64,000 nucleotides of DNA from RUG343 sp964486215. GTDB taxonomy: Bacteria; Bacillota_I; Bacilli_A; RF39; UBA660. The DNA lies in the NCBI GenBank assembly GCA_964486215.1, contig CAZALI010000001.1:1-64000 (forward strand). The letters are read 5' to 3'. The notes under the pieces were generated by a model. The model saw nothing but the letters and a program-made list of their open reading frames with translations. It ran no database searches and was not told where the DNA came from. The number at the start of each line of letters is the position of its first letter. Within the stretch, counting starts at the first letter, position 1. Positions 1-8,819 of the stretch are shown here, one piece after another. The position numbers and the translations under genes are program-made.

Positions 1-2
1 CT

Positions 3-1403
3 TTAATTAGTGAAGGTTGGTTAAGAAATGAAAATACTTATGGTGATGCAGTTACATTAAGAGTTAGATTGCATGCTTTAATAGTTGGTCCTAATTCTAA
101 ATTCTTTGATGTACCTGACTTAATTACTTTAGAGCAATTCTTAAGTTCAATGTTATTAGATAATGGTAGAAAATATCAAATTATTAATATAAATCTTGAT
201 GATGTAGATGATGACTTTGCTAAAGTTATTACTAAGATTTATTCTAGATTAGTATTTGATTTTGCTAAGAATTTGAAAAATAGAGGAAGTATTCCTTTCC
301 ATATAGTTGTTGAGGAAGCTCATAGATATATTCAAAACGATACAGATAGATTCTTAATTGGATATAATATATTTGAAAGAATAGCTAAGGAAGGTCGTAA
401 ATATGGTGTTATTTTAGGACTTATATCTCAAAGACCAGTTGAACTTTCTGATACAGTTATTTCTCAGTGTACTAACTTCTTAATATTTAAGATGAATCAC
501 CCAGTAGATGTTGAATACATTCGTAAGATGGTACCTAATATCAGTGATGAAATTGTAGAAAAGCAAAAGACTTTACAAGCTGGTACTTGTTTAGGATTTG
601 GTTTAGGATTTAGAATACCACTTATTGTTAAGATGGAGATGCCTGATCCTGCTCCTTGGAGTGGGAATGCTAATGTTGTAGAGATTTGGAAAGGTAATAA
701 TACTACTAATTTATCTGGTACTAGTCAACAAATTAGTGTTAGTGAACCAGCAATTAGTGAACCATCTATTCCTAGTGGAGATAATTTTACTATGGGTAAT
801 GTAGATAGTAAGCCTTTAGTAGATATTGTTGATGCTGATAAGAAGGCTGTTACTCCTCCAACTGGTGAGTTACAAAGTGTAGTTGAAGAACCTAAAGAGG
901 AAAAGGAAGTATCACTTCCAATAACTGATACAGGTAAGCCTCTAGTAGATATACCTGGAGTTACTCCTTCTACTGATACAAATGAAGAAAAGAGTGAAGA
1001 AGTATCACTTCCAACGACAGATACAGGCAAGCCTCTAGTAGATATACCTGGAGTTACTCCTTCTACTAATACAAATGAAGAAAAGAGTGAAGAAGTATCA
1101 CTTCCAACGACAGATACAGGTAAGCCTCTAGTAGATATACCTGGAATTACTCCTTCTACAAATACTAGTGAAGAAGTTCCGGAAGAACCTATTTCTTCTC
1201 CTTTACCAGAAGTTAAAGTAGAAGAGAAGAAGGAAGATTCTGGTACATTTGAAGATCCATTAGTTAATGGTTTAAATGATGATAAAGATGATTCATCAGT
1301 TAATGGTTTAAATGATGAAGAAAAGAAAGATGATCCATTACTTGATGCTTTAGGTGAAGATGATGAAGACGATGAAGGATTTGATCCAGTTGATTTTAGT
1401 TAA
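3..1403 (+). CDS. HerA/DUF87-like ATPase, C-terminal part (5' truncated)
   Basis: The frame is open to the left edge, so only the 3' part is present. The first ~200 residues hold an acidic stretch followed by a hydrophobic strand and VVEEAHRYI (Walker B-like with the catalytic Glu), then GVILGLISQRPVELSDTVISQCTNFLIFKM, the sensor/arginine region typical of HerA/DUF87 hexameric DNA translocases. The family pumps DNA, often for end resection; the role here is inferred. The Walker A lies outside the window. The remaining ~240 residues are a low-complexity acidic tail with a 31-residue tandem repeat, unusual for HerA. A terminator follows directly and ffh comes next. Confidence 0.75.
   Translation, partial: LISEGWLRNENTYGDAVTLRVRLHALIVGPNSKFFDVPDLITLEQFLSSMLLDNGRKYQIININLDDVDDDFAKVITKIYSRLVFDFAKNLKNRGSIPFHIVVEEAHRYIQNDTDRFLIGYNIFERIAKEGRKYGVILGLISQRPVELSDTVISQCTNFLIFKMNHPVDVEYIRKMVPNISDEIVEKQKTLQAGTCLGFGLGFRIPLIVKMEMPDPAPWSGNANVVEIWKGNNTTNLSGTSQQISVSEPAISEPSIPSGDNFTMGNVDSKPLVDIVDADKKAVTPPTGELQSVVEEPKEEKEVSLPITDTGKPLVDIPGVTPSTDTNEEKSEEVSLPTTDTGKPLVDIPGVTPSTNTNEEKSEEVSLPTTDTGKPLVDIPGITPSTNTSEEVPEEPISSPLPEVKVEEKKEDSGTFEDPLVNGLNDDKDDSSVNGLNDEEKKDDPLLDALGEDDEDDEGFDPVDFS
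906..1184 (+). repeat. Three tandem 93-bp (31-aa) coding repeats
   Basis: Copies begin near 906, 999 and 1092 and are nearly identical at the DNA level. They encode units starting EVSLPTTDTGKPLVDIPGV. A more diverged half-copy (KPLVDIV) lies just upstream near 810. The near-identity and exact 93-bp period suggest recent duplication or slippage and make copy number a likely polymorphism. Confidence 0.85.
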
Positions 1404-1425
1404 ATAGTCTTAGGACTATTTTTCT
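1403..1425 (+). terminator. Intrinsic terminator after the HerA-like gene
   Basis: AATAGTC / GACTATT hairpin with a 4-nt loop, then TTTTTCTTTT. The 5' arm starts on the last base of the stop codon. Confidence 0.7.
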
Positions 1426-1470
1426 TTTACTTAAAAGTTTTTTTTAGTATAATAATGTGTAGGTGATTTT

Positions 1471-2778
1471 ATGTTTGAAGATTTAGGAGATAGGTTACAA
1501 AATGCGATTAATAAAATAAAAGGTTATGGAATGATAACTGAAGAAAACATTGATCCTATGATGAGAGAGATTAGATTAGCTTTATTGGAAGCTGATGTTA
1601 ACTATAAAGTTGTTAAAGAATTTACTACTAATGTTAAAGAAAAAGCTCTTGGTACTGAAGTTAAGAAGAGTATTAATCCTGGAGATATGTTTGTTAAAAT
1701 AGTTAAGGATGAGTTAGTAGATTTACTTGGTGGAGAAGCTGCTCCTCTATATACTAGTGGTAATCCATCTATTTTAATGCTTGTTGGATTACAAGGTTCT
1801 GGTAAAACTACGACTATTGCGAAGTTAGCTAGTTATCTTAGAAAAAAGAATAAGAAAAAACCATTAATGGTAGCTTGTGATGTATATAGACCAGCTGCGA
1901 TTGATCAATTAAAACAGCTTGGTCGTGAATTAAATATAGAAGTATTTGAAAAAGGAAAAGAAGATCCTGTTAGGATAGTTAAAGAAGCAGTAGAATATGC
2001 TAAAGAAAATAAGTTTGATTATATACTTATAGATACTGCTGGTAGACTTCAAATAGATGAACAATTGATGGATGAACTTAAAAATATTCAGAATAGTATA
2101 AAAATAGATGAAACATTACTTGTAATAGATGCTATGATAGGTCAAGATGCCATTAACGTTATTAATGGATTTAATGATGAATTGAAGTTAACTGGTGTTA
2201 TTTTAACTAAGCTAGATGGTGATACTAGAGGCGGTGTTGCTTTATCTGTTAGACATTTGACTAACGTACCAATTAAATTTGTGGGTGTTAGTGAAAAAAT
2301 GGATGGTCTTGATGCTTTTGATCCGGAGAGAATGGCAGGAAGAATACTTGGTATGGGTGATATAGTTTCTTTGGTAGAAAAAGCAGAAGAAAGTATTGAT
2401 CAAAAAGAAGCAGAAAAGACAGCTAAGAAGATGCAACAAGGTAAATTTGATTTAGAAGATTTTTTATCTAGTATGAAGCAAATAAGAAAACTTGGTCCAT
2501 TAGAAAATCTTATAAAGATGATTCCTGGTGCTAAAAAAGCGGGCCTTGATCAAGTTAAGATTGATCCTAAGCAAATGTCTCATATAGAGGCAATAGTACT
2601 TTCTATGACGCCTAAAGAAAGACGTGATCCAAGTATAATTAAAGCTAGCCGTAAAACTAGGATTGCTCAAGGATGTGGTTTATCTGTTCAAGAAGTAAAT
2701 AAATTGTTAGAACAATTTGAACAGATGAAGAAGATGATTAAACAGATGAGTAATGGTAATTTTAAAATGCCTTTTTAG
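1471..2778 (+). CDS. ffh: Signal recognition particle GTPase Ffh
   Basis: Full-length SRP54 homologue (435 aa). The N domain begins MFEDLGDRLQ. The GTPase has GLQGSGKT (about 106-113), DVYRPAAIDQL, DTAGR and TKLDGD, and a Met-rich M domain follows with the GLPLS-equivalent and helix-turn-helix that bind SRP RNA. It delivers nascent membrane and secreted proteins to FtsY/SecYEG. A -10-like TATAAT lies at 1448-1453 and an RBS (aggtg) before the ATG. The usual partner ylxM is not upstream; the HerA-like gene sits there instead. The last codons form the 5' arm of the terminator. Confidence 0.97.
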   Translation: MFEDLGDRLQNAINKIKGYGMITEENIDPMMREIRLALLEADVNYKVVKEFTTNVKEKALGTEVKKSINPGDMFVKIVKDELVDLLGGEAAPLYTSGNPSILMLVGLQGSGKTTTIAKLASYLRKKNKKKPLMVACDVYRPAAIDQLKQLGRELNIEVFEKGKEDPVRIVKEAVEYAKENKFDYILIDTAGRLQIDEQLMDELKNIQNSIKIDETLLVIDAMIGQDAINVINGFNDELKLTGVILTKLDGDTRGGVALSVRHLTNVPIKFVGVSEKMDGLDAFDPERMAGRILGMGDIVSLVEKAEESIDQKEAEKTAKKMQQGKFDLEDFLSSMKQIRKLGPLENLIKMIPGAKKAGLDQVKIDPKQMSHIEAIVLSMTPKERRDPSIIKASRKTRIAQGCGLSVQEVNKLLEQFEQMKKMIKQMSNGNFKMPF

Positions 2779-2788
2779 GCATTTTTTA
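2764..2788 (+). terminator. Intrinsic terminator overlapping the ffh stop
   Basis: AAAATGCC / GGCATTTT with loop TTTTTA, then a T run. The ffh stop TAG (2776-2778) lies at the loop/3' arm junction, so the hairpin uses coding sequence. Confidence 0.85.
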
Positions 2789-2866
2789 TTTGTGTAAAGA
2801 ATTGTACATTGTATTGATTAATAATTTTATGTGGTTTATCTTAATAGTAGTGGGAGTGTGATATTA

Positions 2867-3073
2867 ATGATTTATCCATCTATAGATAAGCTTCTTAATT
2901 TAATTGATTCTAAATATGAGCTAGTACTTATTTCAGCTCGTAGGAGTAGAGAAATTTCTCGTACAGGATTTCTACAATTACCTGAAGAAGAGTATAAAAG
3001 TAAAAGAAATATTGGTAGAGCTTTAGAAGAAGTTAGTGAAGGTATGATAGAGGTCGTTAGAAAAGAAGTTTAA
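2867..3073 (+). CDS. rpoZ: RNA polymerase omega subunit
   Basis: A 68-aa protein with the omega signature: MIYPSIDKLLNLIDSKYELVLISARRSREI (the conserved Ala-Arg-Arg-Arg-like core) followed by a short acidic helix. It helps assemble and stabilise RNA polymerase. The ATG at 2867 is chosen over an upstream in-frame GTG because GGGAGTG lies correctly spaced and the family starts here. The common upstream partner gmk is absent. Confidence 0.92.
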   Translation: MIYPSIDKLLNLIDSKYELVLISARRSREISRTGFLQLPEEEYKSKRNIGRALEEVSEGMIEVVRKEV

Positions 3074-3085
3074 CTTCTTTTTTTA
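3063..3085 (+). terminator. Intrinsic terminator with the rpoZ stop codon in its loop
   Basis: AAGAAG / CTTCTT with loop TTTAA containing the stop TAA (3071-3073), followed by seven or more Ts. Confidence 0.8.
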
Positions 3086-3115
3086 ATATGTTATTATTGG
3101 TATGAGGTGGTCTAT

Positions 3116-3862
3116 TTGGAGATTATTCGTTATAAAAAGATAGGTCAAAATAAATATAAAATAATATTATCTAATAATATGGAATTAACTCTATATGAAG
3201 ATGTTATTTTAAAGTATGAATTACTTTTAACTAAAGAAATAAAAGATAAAGATTTATCTAAAATAAAGAAAGATAATAGTTATTATGAAGCTTATTTTAC
3301 GGCTGTGAAGTCTTTAACTTCTAAGTTTAAGAGTGTCAGTGATACCAAAGTATTCTTAAGAAAAAAAGAATATGATGAAATTACTATAAATAAAGTTGTA
3401 AGTAAACTATTAGAACAAGGTTATTTAAATGATGAGAGCTTTGCAAGAAGTTTTATTAATAATAAAATAATTACTACAAATAATGGTCCATATAAAGTAT
3501 ATAATGAGCTTACTAAGCATAATGTATCTAGTAATATTTTAGATAAAGAAATAAAAGCTTTTGATGAGGAATTACAAGTATCTAGAATAGATAAAATTAT
3601 TAATAAATTAATGAAAAGTAATAATAGTAGAGGAGGGGCTGTTTTAAGAAATAAAATATTAAATGATTTAATTAATCTTGGTTATAGTAAAGATATGATC
3701 GATAAAGTTATAGATAAGTATAGTTTTTCTCCTGATAAAAGTATTGTGGAAAAAGAATATAATAAATTGTATGCTAGACTTTCTAAGAAGCATAGTGGTG
3801 ATGAATTAAAGTATAAAATTAAAGAAAAAATGTATCAAAAAGGTCTTTATTATGAAGAATAA
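3116..3862 (+). CDS. recX: Regulatory protein RecX
   Basis: A 248-aa RecX-type protein: all-helical three-helix repeats, including LRKKEYDEITINKVVSKLLEQGYLNDESFARSF, which is the family core. RecX binds RecA filaments and limits strand exchange. The TTG at 3116 is preferred to a GTG nine bases upstream because the latter overlaps the ribosome binding site gaggtgg. It is not next to recA here. Downstream is a bidirectional terminator shared with prsA. Confidence 0.88.
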   Translation: MEIIRYKKIGQNKYKIILSNNMELTLYEDVILKYELLLTKEIKDKDLSKIKKDNSYYEAYFTAVKSLTSKFKSVSDTKVFLRKKEYDEITINKVVSKLLEQGYLNDESFARSFINNKIITTNNGPYKVYNELTKHNVSSNILDKEIKAFDEELQVSRIDKIINKLMKSNNSRGGAVLRNKILNDLINLGYSKDMIDKVIDKYSFSPDKSIVEKEYNKLYARLSKKHSGDELKYKIKEKMYQKGLYYEE

Positions 3863-3890
3863 AAAAAGTAGATATCAATCTACTTTTTAT
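3863..3890. terminator. Bidirectional terminator between recX and prsA
   Basis: AAAAAGTAGAT / ATCTACTTTTT with a 4-nt loop. A-run and T-run on either side let it serve both converging genes. Confidence 0.85.
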
Positions 3891-3896
3891 TTATTC

Positions 3897-4892
3897 TTAT
3901 GTACCACTTGTAGTAGCATTTTCAATTTGTTTTTCCATTAGTCTATTATAAGCTTTTCTAAGTACTGGATCATTCCATTTAATCTTTTTAGATTTTCTAA
4001 TTTCTACTAATGTTTTAGCATTAATAGCTGGATCAGCACTTTTCTTTTCATCTTTTAATTTATCTTTGATGGCATCTTTTTCATCTTCTAATTTAGGTTT
4101 CTTTTTCTCTTTTACTTTAAGTATTATATGATAGCCATATTCAGTCTTAACTGGAGACTTAGTATATTCATTTACTTTTAATTTCTTAGTAGCTTCACTA
4201 AATTGTTCTACCATAGAATCTAGATCAAAGTAACCAAGATCTCCACCTTTTGAAGCAGTAGCATCATCATCAGAATATTTCTTAGCTAAGTCAGAGAATT
4301 TTTCTCCTCTATTTAATCTCTTAATAATATCTTCTGCTTCTTTTTTAGCTTTTTCTTCAGCAGCTTTTTTCTCTTTATCAGAAGCGCTATCATCAGCATC
4401 AGATTTTATTAATATATGTGATGCTTTTACTTGACCAAAGACATTATTATCATAATAATTCTTTATTTCTCTATCAGTTAAATTATCTTTAATGTAGTCA
4501 TCAACAGCAAGTTTTCTTTTTTCTTCTAAGTGTAGTTTTGCTTCTAATTCTTTTTGATTTTCTACACCAAAGTATTGTTTAAGTACTGAATTAAGTGATT
4601 CTTCATTATCATTAGCATATATCTTTTTAATATTAGCTACTTGGTCATCAACTGTTTTATTTTCTTCATCAGTAGTAGCATATTTTTTATCGAATAATTT
4701 ATGATCTATCATATCAACTAATTCTTCTATTTTTTCTTCTTTAATACTATTGTAGAATTCATTAGCAGATATTTTAGCTCCTTTTAATTCAACCGTATTT
4801 TTACCATCTACTTTAGCTTTATTTCCACAACCAGTTAAGCTGATAGAAGCTAGTAGAAGTAATGTTCCAATTAATAATTTTTTTGTTTTCAT
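3897..4892 (-). CDS. prsA: Foldase lipoprotein PrsA (parvulin peptidyl-prolyl isomerase)
   Basis: A 331-aa lipoprotein precursor. The N-terminal signal MKTKKLLIG... ends in the lipobox LTGC, so Cys becomes lipid-anchored outside the membrane. A central parvulin domain starts VKASHILIK and contains GGDLGYF and the C-terminal YGYHIILK histidine motif, flanked by SurA-like helical lobes. It folds secreted proteins after Sec export. ATG 4892 has a strong GGGAGG RBS; an in-frame ATG 12 bases upstream overlaps that site. It reads away from a HIT gene on the same strand. Confidence 0.93.
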   Translation of the reverse strand: MKTKKLLIGTLLLLASISLTGCGNKAKVDGKNTVELKGAKISANEFYNSIKEEKIEELVDMIDHKLFDKKYATTDEENKTVDDQVANIKKIYANDNEESLNSVLKQYFGVENQKELEAKLHLEEKRKLAVDDYIKDNLTDREIKNYYDNNVFGQVKASHILIKSDADDSASDKEKKAAEEKAKKEAEDIIKRLNRGEKFSDLAKKYSDDDATASKGGDLGYFDLDSMVEQFSEATKKLKVNEYTKSPVKTEYGYHIILKVKEKKKPKLEDEKDAIKDKLKDEKKSADPAINAKTLVEIRKSKKIKWNDPVLRKAYNRLMEKQIENATTSGT

Positions 4893-4939
4893 ATTCCCTC
4901 CCAAAGTTACAACTATTTATATTAACAAATTTTAAGTAA

Positions 4940-5335
4940 TTAGTCCATTATTTTATTATATATTTCTTTGACATCTTTTAGATTTTCTTTATCATATTTG
5001 AAATCAGCATGATCATTTGGATATCTTGGAATTAAGTGTAGATGAAAATGTTTTATCTCTTGACCAAGTCCATTATTCTCAGCTATAGTTAATCCTTCAC
5101 AGTTTAGTTTTTCTTTTAATAATGGAAAAATCTTATCTTTAACTATTTCTAGACTATGAGTAATTATATCCATAGGAATATCATTTATATCTACATAATG
5201 TTCTTTAGGTAAGATAAGTAAATGACCATTAGTATTAGGATTAATATTCATTATAATCCTAATAGTATCATCTTCATACACAGTACTAGATGGAATTTCA
5301 TTATTAATTATTTTACAAAATAAACAATCGTTCAT
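4940..5335 (-). CDS. HIT family nucleotide-binding hydrolase
   Basis: 131 aa with an N-terminal CLFCKIIN zinc-site remnant, the conserved YEDDTIRIIMNINPNTNGHLLILPKEHY segment and the catalytic histidine triad HFHLHLIP. Members (HinT/Fhit type) hydrolyse purine nucleoside phosphoramidates or dinucleotides in the cytoplasm. RBS AGGAGG precedes the ATG. Its position between prsA and an anchored protein suggests co-transcription. Confidence 0.92.
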   Translation of the reverse strand: MNDCLFCKIINNEIPSSTVYEDDTIRIIMNINPNTNGHLLILPKEHYVDINDIPMDIITHSLEIVKDKIFPLLKEKLNCEGLTIAENNGLGQEIKHFHLHLIPRYPNDHADFKYDKENLKDVKEIYNKIMD

Positions 5336-5347
5336 ATATACCTCCTC

Positions 5348-6046
5348 TTATTTGCTTTCATTTCTTATTATAACATTTATTTTTTCTTTAAAATTACTAT
5401 TTTCAATATTAATAGGTTCTATATCATTTATTTTAATAGATTTACTAACATTATCTGGATCAATTATGGTAAAATTATAATTCTTTGGAGTAATATTATT
5501 ACTTTTAAATATATTATTTACTTCATTTATTTTATTAATAATACTATTTGTATCTATAGGTGAATCTAATTCTAATTCAACTGTATATATACTTAATTTT
5601 AATAAGTCTTCTTCTACTAATAGTTTTTCTTTTACTTTACTATTTAATTTATCTAATGATTCAGATATTGTTACTGTGTTTTTATAAGTAGTTTTCCTAG
5701 TAATTTTTTTACTTATCTTATTAGAAATATAATTTAAGAAATCTTTTCCTTCTACATAATTAGTTTTATAATTATCAGTTATCTTTTTGTTTTTATAGTA
5801 GATAGTGAATGATAAGTTCTTATTATCTTTATTAGTTATTTCTTTTTGATAAGTATTATTCTTATTAGTAATTTTACTAATATTAATATCTTTTAGTTCA
5901 GAATAGTTTTCCTTAATATAAGTATCTATTTTCTGATTAACTTTGGTATTTAAAATAGGCTTTATTTTCTCATTTACGACGATAAATGTGAAACTTAGAA
6001 AGACCAAAATAACAAATATTGTGAACTCTATTTTTAGCTTTTCCAT
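5348..6046 (-). CDS. Unknown membrane-anchored extracytoplasmic protein
   Basis: A 232-aa protein: short basic start, one N-terminal membrane segment (FTIFVILVFLSFTFIVV), then a ~200-residue hydrophilic, Lys/Asn-rich domain predicted outside. No family recognised. ATG 6046 is preferred because AGGTGATG lies just upstream; the longer ATG frame would place that RBS inside the gene. It is the first gene of the minus-strand group with the HIT protein and PrsA, so an envelope role is possible but unproven. Confidence 0.7.
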   Translation of the reverse strand: MEKLKIEFTIFVILVFLSFTFIVVNEKIKPILNTKVNQKIDTYIKENYSELKDINISKITNKNNTYQKEITNKDNKNLSFTIYYKNKKITDNYKTNYVEGKDFLNYISNKISKKITRKTTYKNTVTISESLDKLNSKVKEKLLVEEDLLKLSIYTVELELDSPIDTNSIINKINEVNNIFKSNNITPKNYNFTIIDPDNVSKSIKINDIEPINIENSNFKEKINVIIRNESK

Positions 6047-6171
6047 AACATCACCTAAGTTTATTTTAGCTTTAAATATTTTATATTTCAATAATAAATA
6101 TTTTTATTGATTTCACGATTTTATTATGTTATCATTATAGTGATAATAGAATAATTAGGTGGTGTTTTTAT

Positions 6172-7995
6172 ATGAAGATTCAAAAGGGATTAGTAAAATA
6201 TAAAGATCGTAGTGATATTGTTTGTACCTATGCAGTTACTGAAGATGGTAGGCAATATTACTTTTTAAATGATAGTAAACTTTCTAATGATAATATTATT
6301 GTGACTACATCACTAGTAGAAGCCATTGATCCTAGTGTTATTAGTGCGAATATTGGTGTTATTAATGCGAATGGAGATATGGTATTAGAATGTAATCATA
6401 AATCTATTAAGTTAATTACTAAAGATATTTTATTAGTAGAGAATGCTAATCCTATCACGCCTAGTGTAATAGAAGCAGTTAATTTAAAGAAAGATCCACT
6501 AGCTGCGACTAATTTAGTTAGTACACCTGCTGTTATAAAAGATAAGATGTTTGCTTTGATGGGTAATGATGGCAGATTCTTATTTAATGATCAATTTAGT
6601 GAAGCTAGTCTATTTGATTTAGATGGTAATAATTTATTAAATAATAAATTTTATAGTTTTATTTCACTTAATAAGAAAGGTGATACTTTATATTTATGTG
6701 GAAATACTAAAGAGTCTGAACCTGATACATTCTCATTATTAACTAATAAGCTTAATGATAGTACAGCAGTACCTGAGTCTGAGAATGTTCCAGAAGCGAG
6801 TGAAGAAAGCGTAAATATTGAAGATGCTAAAGTAGAGAAAGAGGATATAGAGGAGGCTATGAATCCTACTGAAGCTCCTGTTCCAGAAGAAGCTCTTCCT
6901 GCAGAAAATAGTCCAGTTGAGGGTGCTCCTGAAGCACCTGCAGAAGAAGTACCTGTTCCTCCAGAAATGCCAATTCCTGAGGAACCAGTAGTACCAGAAG
7001 AACCAGTTGTTCCTGATACTCCAGTAGAGCCTACAGAAGAAGTTAATCCAGAAGCTAATTTAGGAGTAGATATTGTTCCTCCAGTAGAAGAACCAATTCC
7101 AGAAGCTGCTAGTGATTTAGCTCCTGGTGAAGTGCCTATGCCTGAGGTACCTGCAGAAGAAGCCGTAGTTCCACCAGAGGTACCAACTCCTGAAGAGCCA
7201 GTTGTTCCTCCTGAGGCACCTGCTCCAGAAGAACCAGTAACTCCTCCAGAAGAAGCTCTTCCTGAAGCTGATAATAATCCTGTTACTGTTAGTCCTGAAG
7301 AAGTACAGGAAGTAACTGGTACTGAAGAAGATGCTATGGATGATATTAAATCAATATTAGATGTTGTTACAGAAAAGGATAATGAGATTACTCCAGTAGA
7401 GGTAGAACCTCCAAAAGAAGAATTTAGTGATTTAGATACTTATGTTAATAATGTTCCTAGTAAGATTGAGGATACACCAACTAGTGATTTTGATGATTTA
7501 TTAAGTAATAGTAATTTTGATTATGGAAATAATAATTACGAAGATATTGATTATAGTGAAGATAATGCTTTAGATGATATCGGTCATGATAGTTTACTTG
7601 ATACTAATAGTATTAAATATAGTAGTGAAGGTATTATGAATGATGCTGCTAATACTTTGAGTAAACTTATTGATGTTAATAAGAATCAACAAACTGAAAT
7701 TAGGAATTATAAAGATCAATTAAAAGAATTAACTACTCTTAATAAGAGAGTTGTTGATAAAGCTCGTCATGATAGAGATAGAGTAAAAGCTTCTATTAAG
7801 AATTATGAATCTGAAATAGATAGATTAAAAGCTCAAATGGAATCTCTAGAAGATAGAGTTCATGAAAAAGAGAGAATAATTTCTAATCAAGGAGCTGAAC
7901 TTAGTAACTTACGTACTCAAGTTGAAGGTAAAAATAATTTACAAAAGATGCTTGAAGATGCTGAAAGCTTACTTGGAAGTAATAATTATAATTAA
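6172..7995 (+). CDS. Unknown protein with Pro/Glu-rich linker and C-terminal coiled coil
   Basis: 607 aa. Residues 1-190 form a folded-looking domain, rich in beta strands and with no signal peptide. Roughly 235-370 is a Pro/Glu/Val-rich linker built of degenerate PEEPVVP-type units. An acidic Asp/Asn stretch follows, and the last ~110 residues are a clear coiled coil (LTTLNKRVVDKARHDRDRVKASIK onward). No transmembrane segment is seen, so it is probably a cytoplasmic scaffold; no function can be assigned. An inverted repeat TTATCA/TGATAA lies just upstream near 6130. Confidence 0.75.
   Translation: MKIQKGLVKYKDRSDIVCTYAVTEDGRQYYFLNDSKLSNDNIIVTTSLVEAIDPSVISANIGVINANGDMVLECNHKSIKLITKDILLVENANPITPSVIEAVNLKKDPLAATNLVSTPAVIKDKMFALMGNDGRFLFNDQFSEASLFDLDGNNLLNNKFYSFISLNKKGDTLYLCGNTKESEPDTFSLLTNKLNDSTAVPESENVPEASEESVNIEDAKVEKEDIEEAMNPTEAPVPEEALPAENSPVEGAPEAPAEEVPVPPEMPIPEEPVVPEEPVVPDTPVEPTEEVNPEANLGVDIVPPVEEPIPEAASDLAPGEVPMPEVPAEEAVVPPEVPTPEEPVVPPEAPAPEEPVTPPEEALPEADNNPVTVSPEEVQEVTGTEEDAMDDIKSILDVVTEKDNEITPVEVEPPKEEFSDLDTYVNNVPSKIEDTPTSDFDDLLSNSNFDYGNNNYEDIDYSEDNALDDIGHDSLLDTNSIKYSSEGIMNDAANTLSKLIDVNKNQQTEIRNYKDQLKELTTLNKRVVDKARHDRDRVKASIKNYESEIDRLKAQMESLEDRVHEKERIISNQGAELSNLRTQVEGKNNLQKMLEDAESLLGSNNYN
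6880..7275 (+). repeat. Degenerate Pro/Glu-rich coding repeat
   Basis: About 130 residues of imperfect units such as EEPVVPEEPVVPDTP and PPEAPAPEEPV. The DNA units (variants of ccagaagaaccagt) vary in spacing, so this is an expanded low-complexity linker rather than a strict tandem array. Confidence 0.8.
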
Positions 7996-7998
7996 AAT

Positions 7999-8020
7999 AA
8001 GCCAATATTTGGCTTTTTTT
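7999..8020 (+). terminator. Intrinsic terminator upstream of suf
   Basis: AAGCCAA / TTGGCTT hairpin followed by seven Ts. Confidence 0.8.
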
Positions 8021-8069
8021 ATTGATGTTTTTGTGATATTATATAGTTGCTTTTTATGGGAGTGATATT

Positions 8070-8819
8070 ATGTTGGAAATAAAGAATTTGTCTGTAAAAA
8101 TTATTGATAAAAATACTAAAATTATTGATAAATTAAATTTAAAAATAAATGATGGAGAAATACACGCTATTATGGGACCTAATGGTACTGGTAAAAGTAC
8201 TTTAGCTAAGACTATTTTAGGTCATTATAGTTATAAGATTACTAGAGGAGAAATTCTTTTTAATGATAAAAAGATTAATAATTTGTCTACTGATGAAAGA
8301 GCTAAGATGGGTATTTTTCTGTCAATGCAAGATCCAACTGTAATAGATGGTGTTAGTAATAGTGAATTTATTCGTACTGCTCAAAATGAAATTAATGGTG
8401 AAAAGACTAATTTGTATGCTTTTATTAAGAATATGGAATCTACTATGAATGATTTAGGCCTTGATACTAGTATGATACATAGATCTTTAAATAAAGATTT
8501 TAGTGGGGGAGAAAAAAAGAAAAATGAAGTATTACAGATTAGTATGCTTAAACCTAAATTAATTATTTTAGATGAAATAGATTCTGGTTTAGATATAGAT
8601 AGTTTAAAGATTGTTTGTAAGAAGATAAATGAGTATAAGAATAATAATCCAGATACTGCAATATTAATTATTACTCATTATCCTAGAATACTTAATCTTA
8701 TTAAACCAAAGTATGTTCATGTTTTTAAAGATGGTAATATTGTTAAGACTGGTGATATAAATTTAGCTAATGAGATAGAAAAGACTGGTTATAAGTTATT
8801 AGGTGATTTAGATGAGTAA
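8070..8819 (+). CDS. sufC: Fe-S assembly ATPase SufC
   Basis: 249-aa ABC-type ATPase. Walker A GPNGTGKS (36-43), Q-loop SMQDPTVIDGV, signature FSGGEKKKNEV, Walker B LIILDEIDSGLD and H-loop ITHYPR match SufC, including the Asp/Gly-rich region after Walker B. It powers the SufBCD scaffold that builds Fe-S clusters in the cytoplasm. It is the first gene of the suf operon and overlaps the next gene by 8 bp, indicating coupled translation. Confidence 0.95.
   Translation: MLEIKNLSVKIIDKNTKIIDKLNLKINDGEIHAIMGPNGTGKSTLAKTILGHYSYKITRGEILFNDKKINNLSTDERAKMGIFLSMQDPTVIDGVSNSEFIRTAQNEINGEKTNLYAFIKNMESTMNDLGLDTSMIHRSLNKDFSGGEKKKNEVLQISMLKPKLIILDEIDSGLDIDSLKIVCKKINEYKNNNPDTAILIITHYPRILNLIKPKYVHVFKDGNIVKTGDINLANEIEKTGYKLLGDLDE

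Noticed and set aside
725..1030. Minus-strand open frame opposite the repeat tail
   Set aside because: It is the mirror of the low-complexity plus-strand coding repeats, has no RBS and no recognisable domain.
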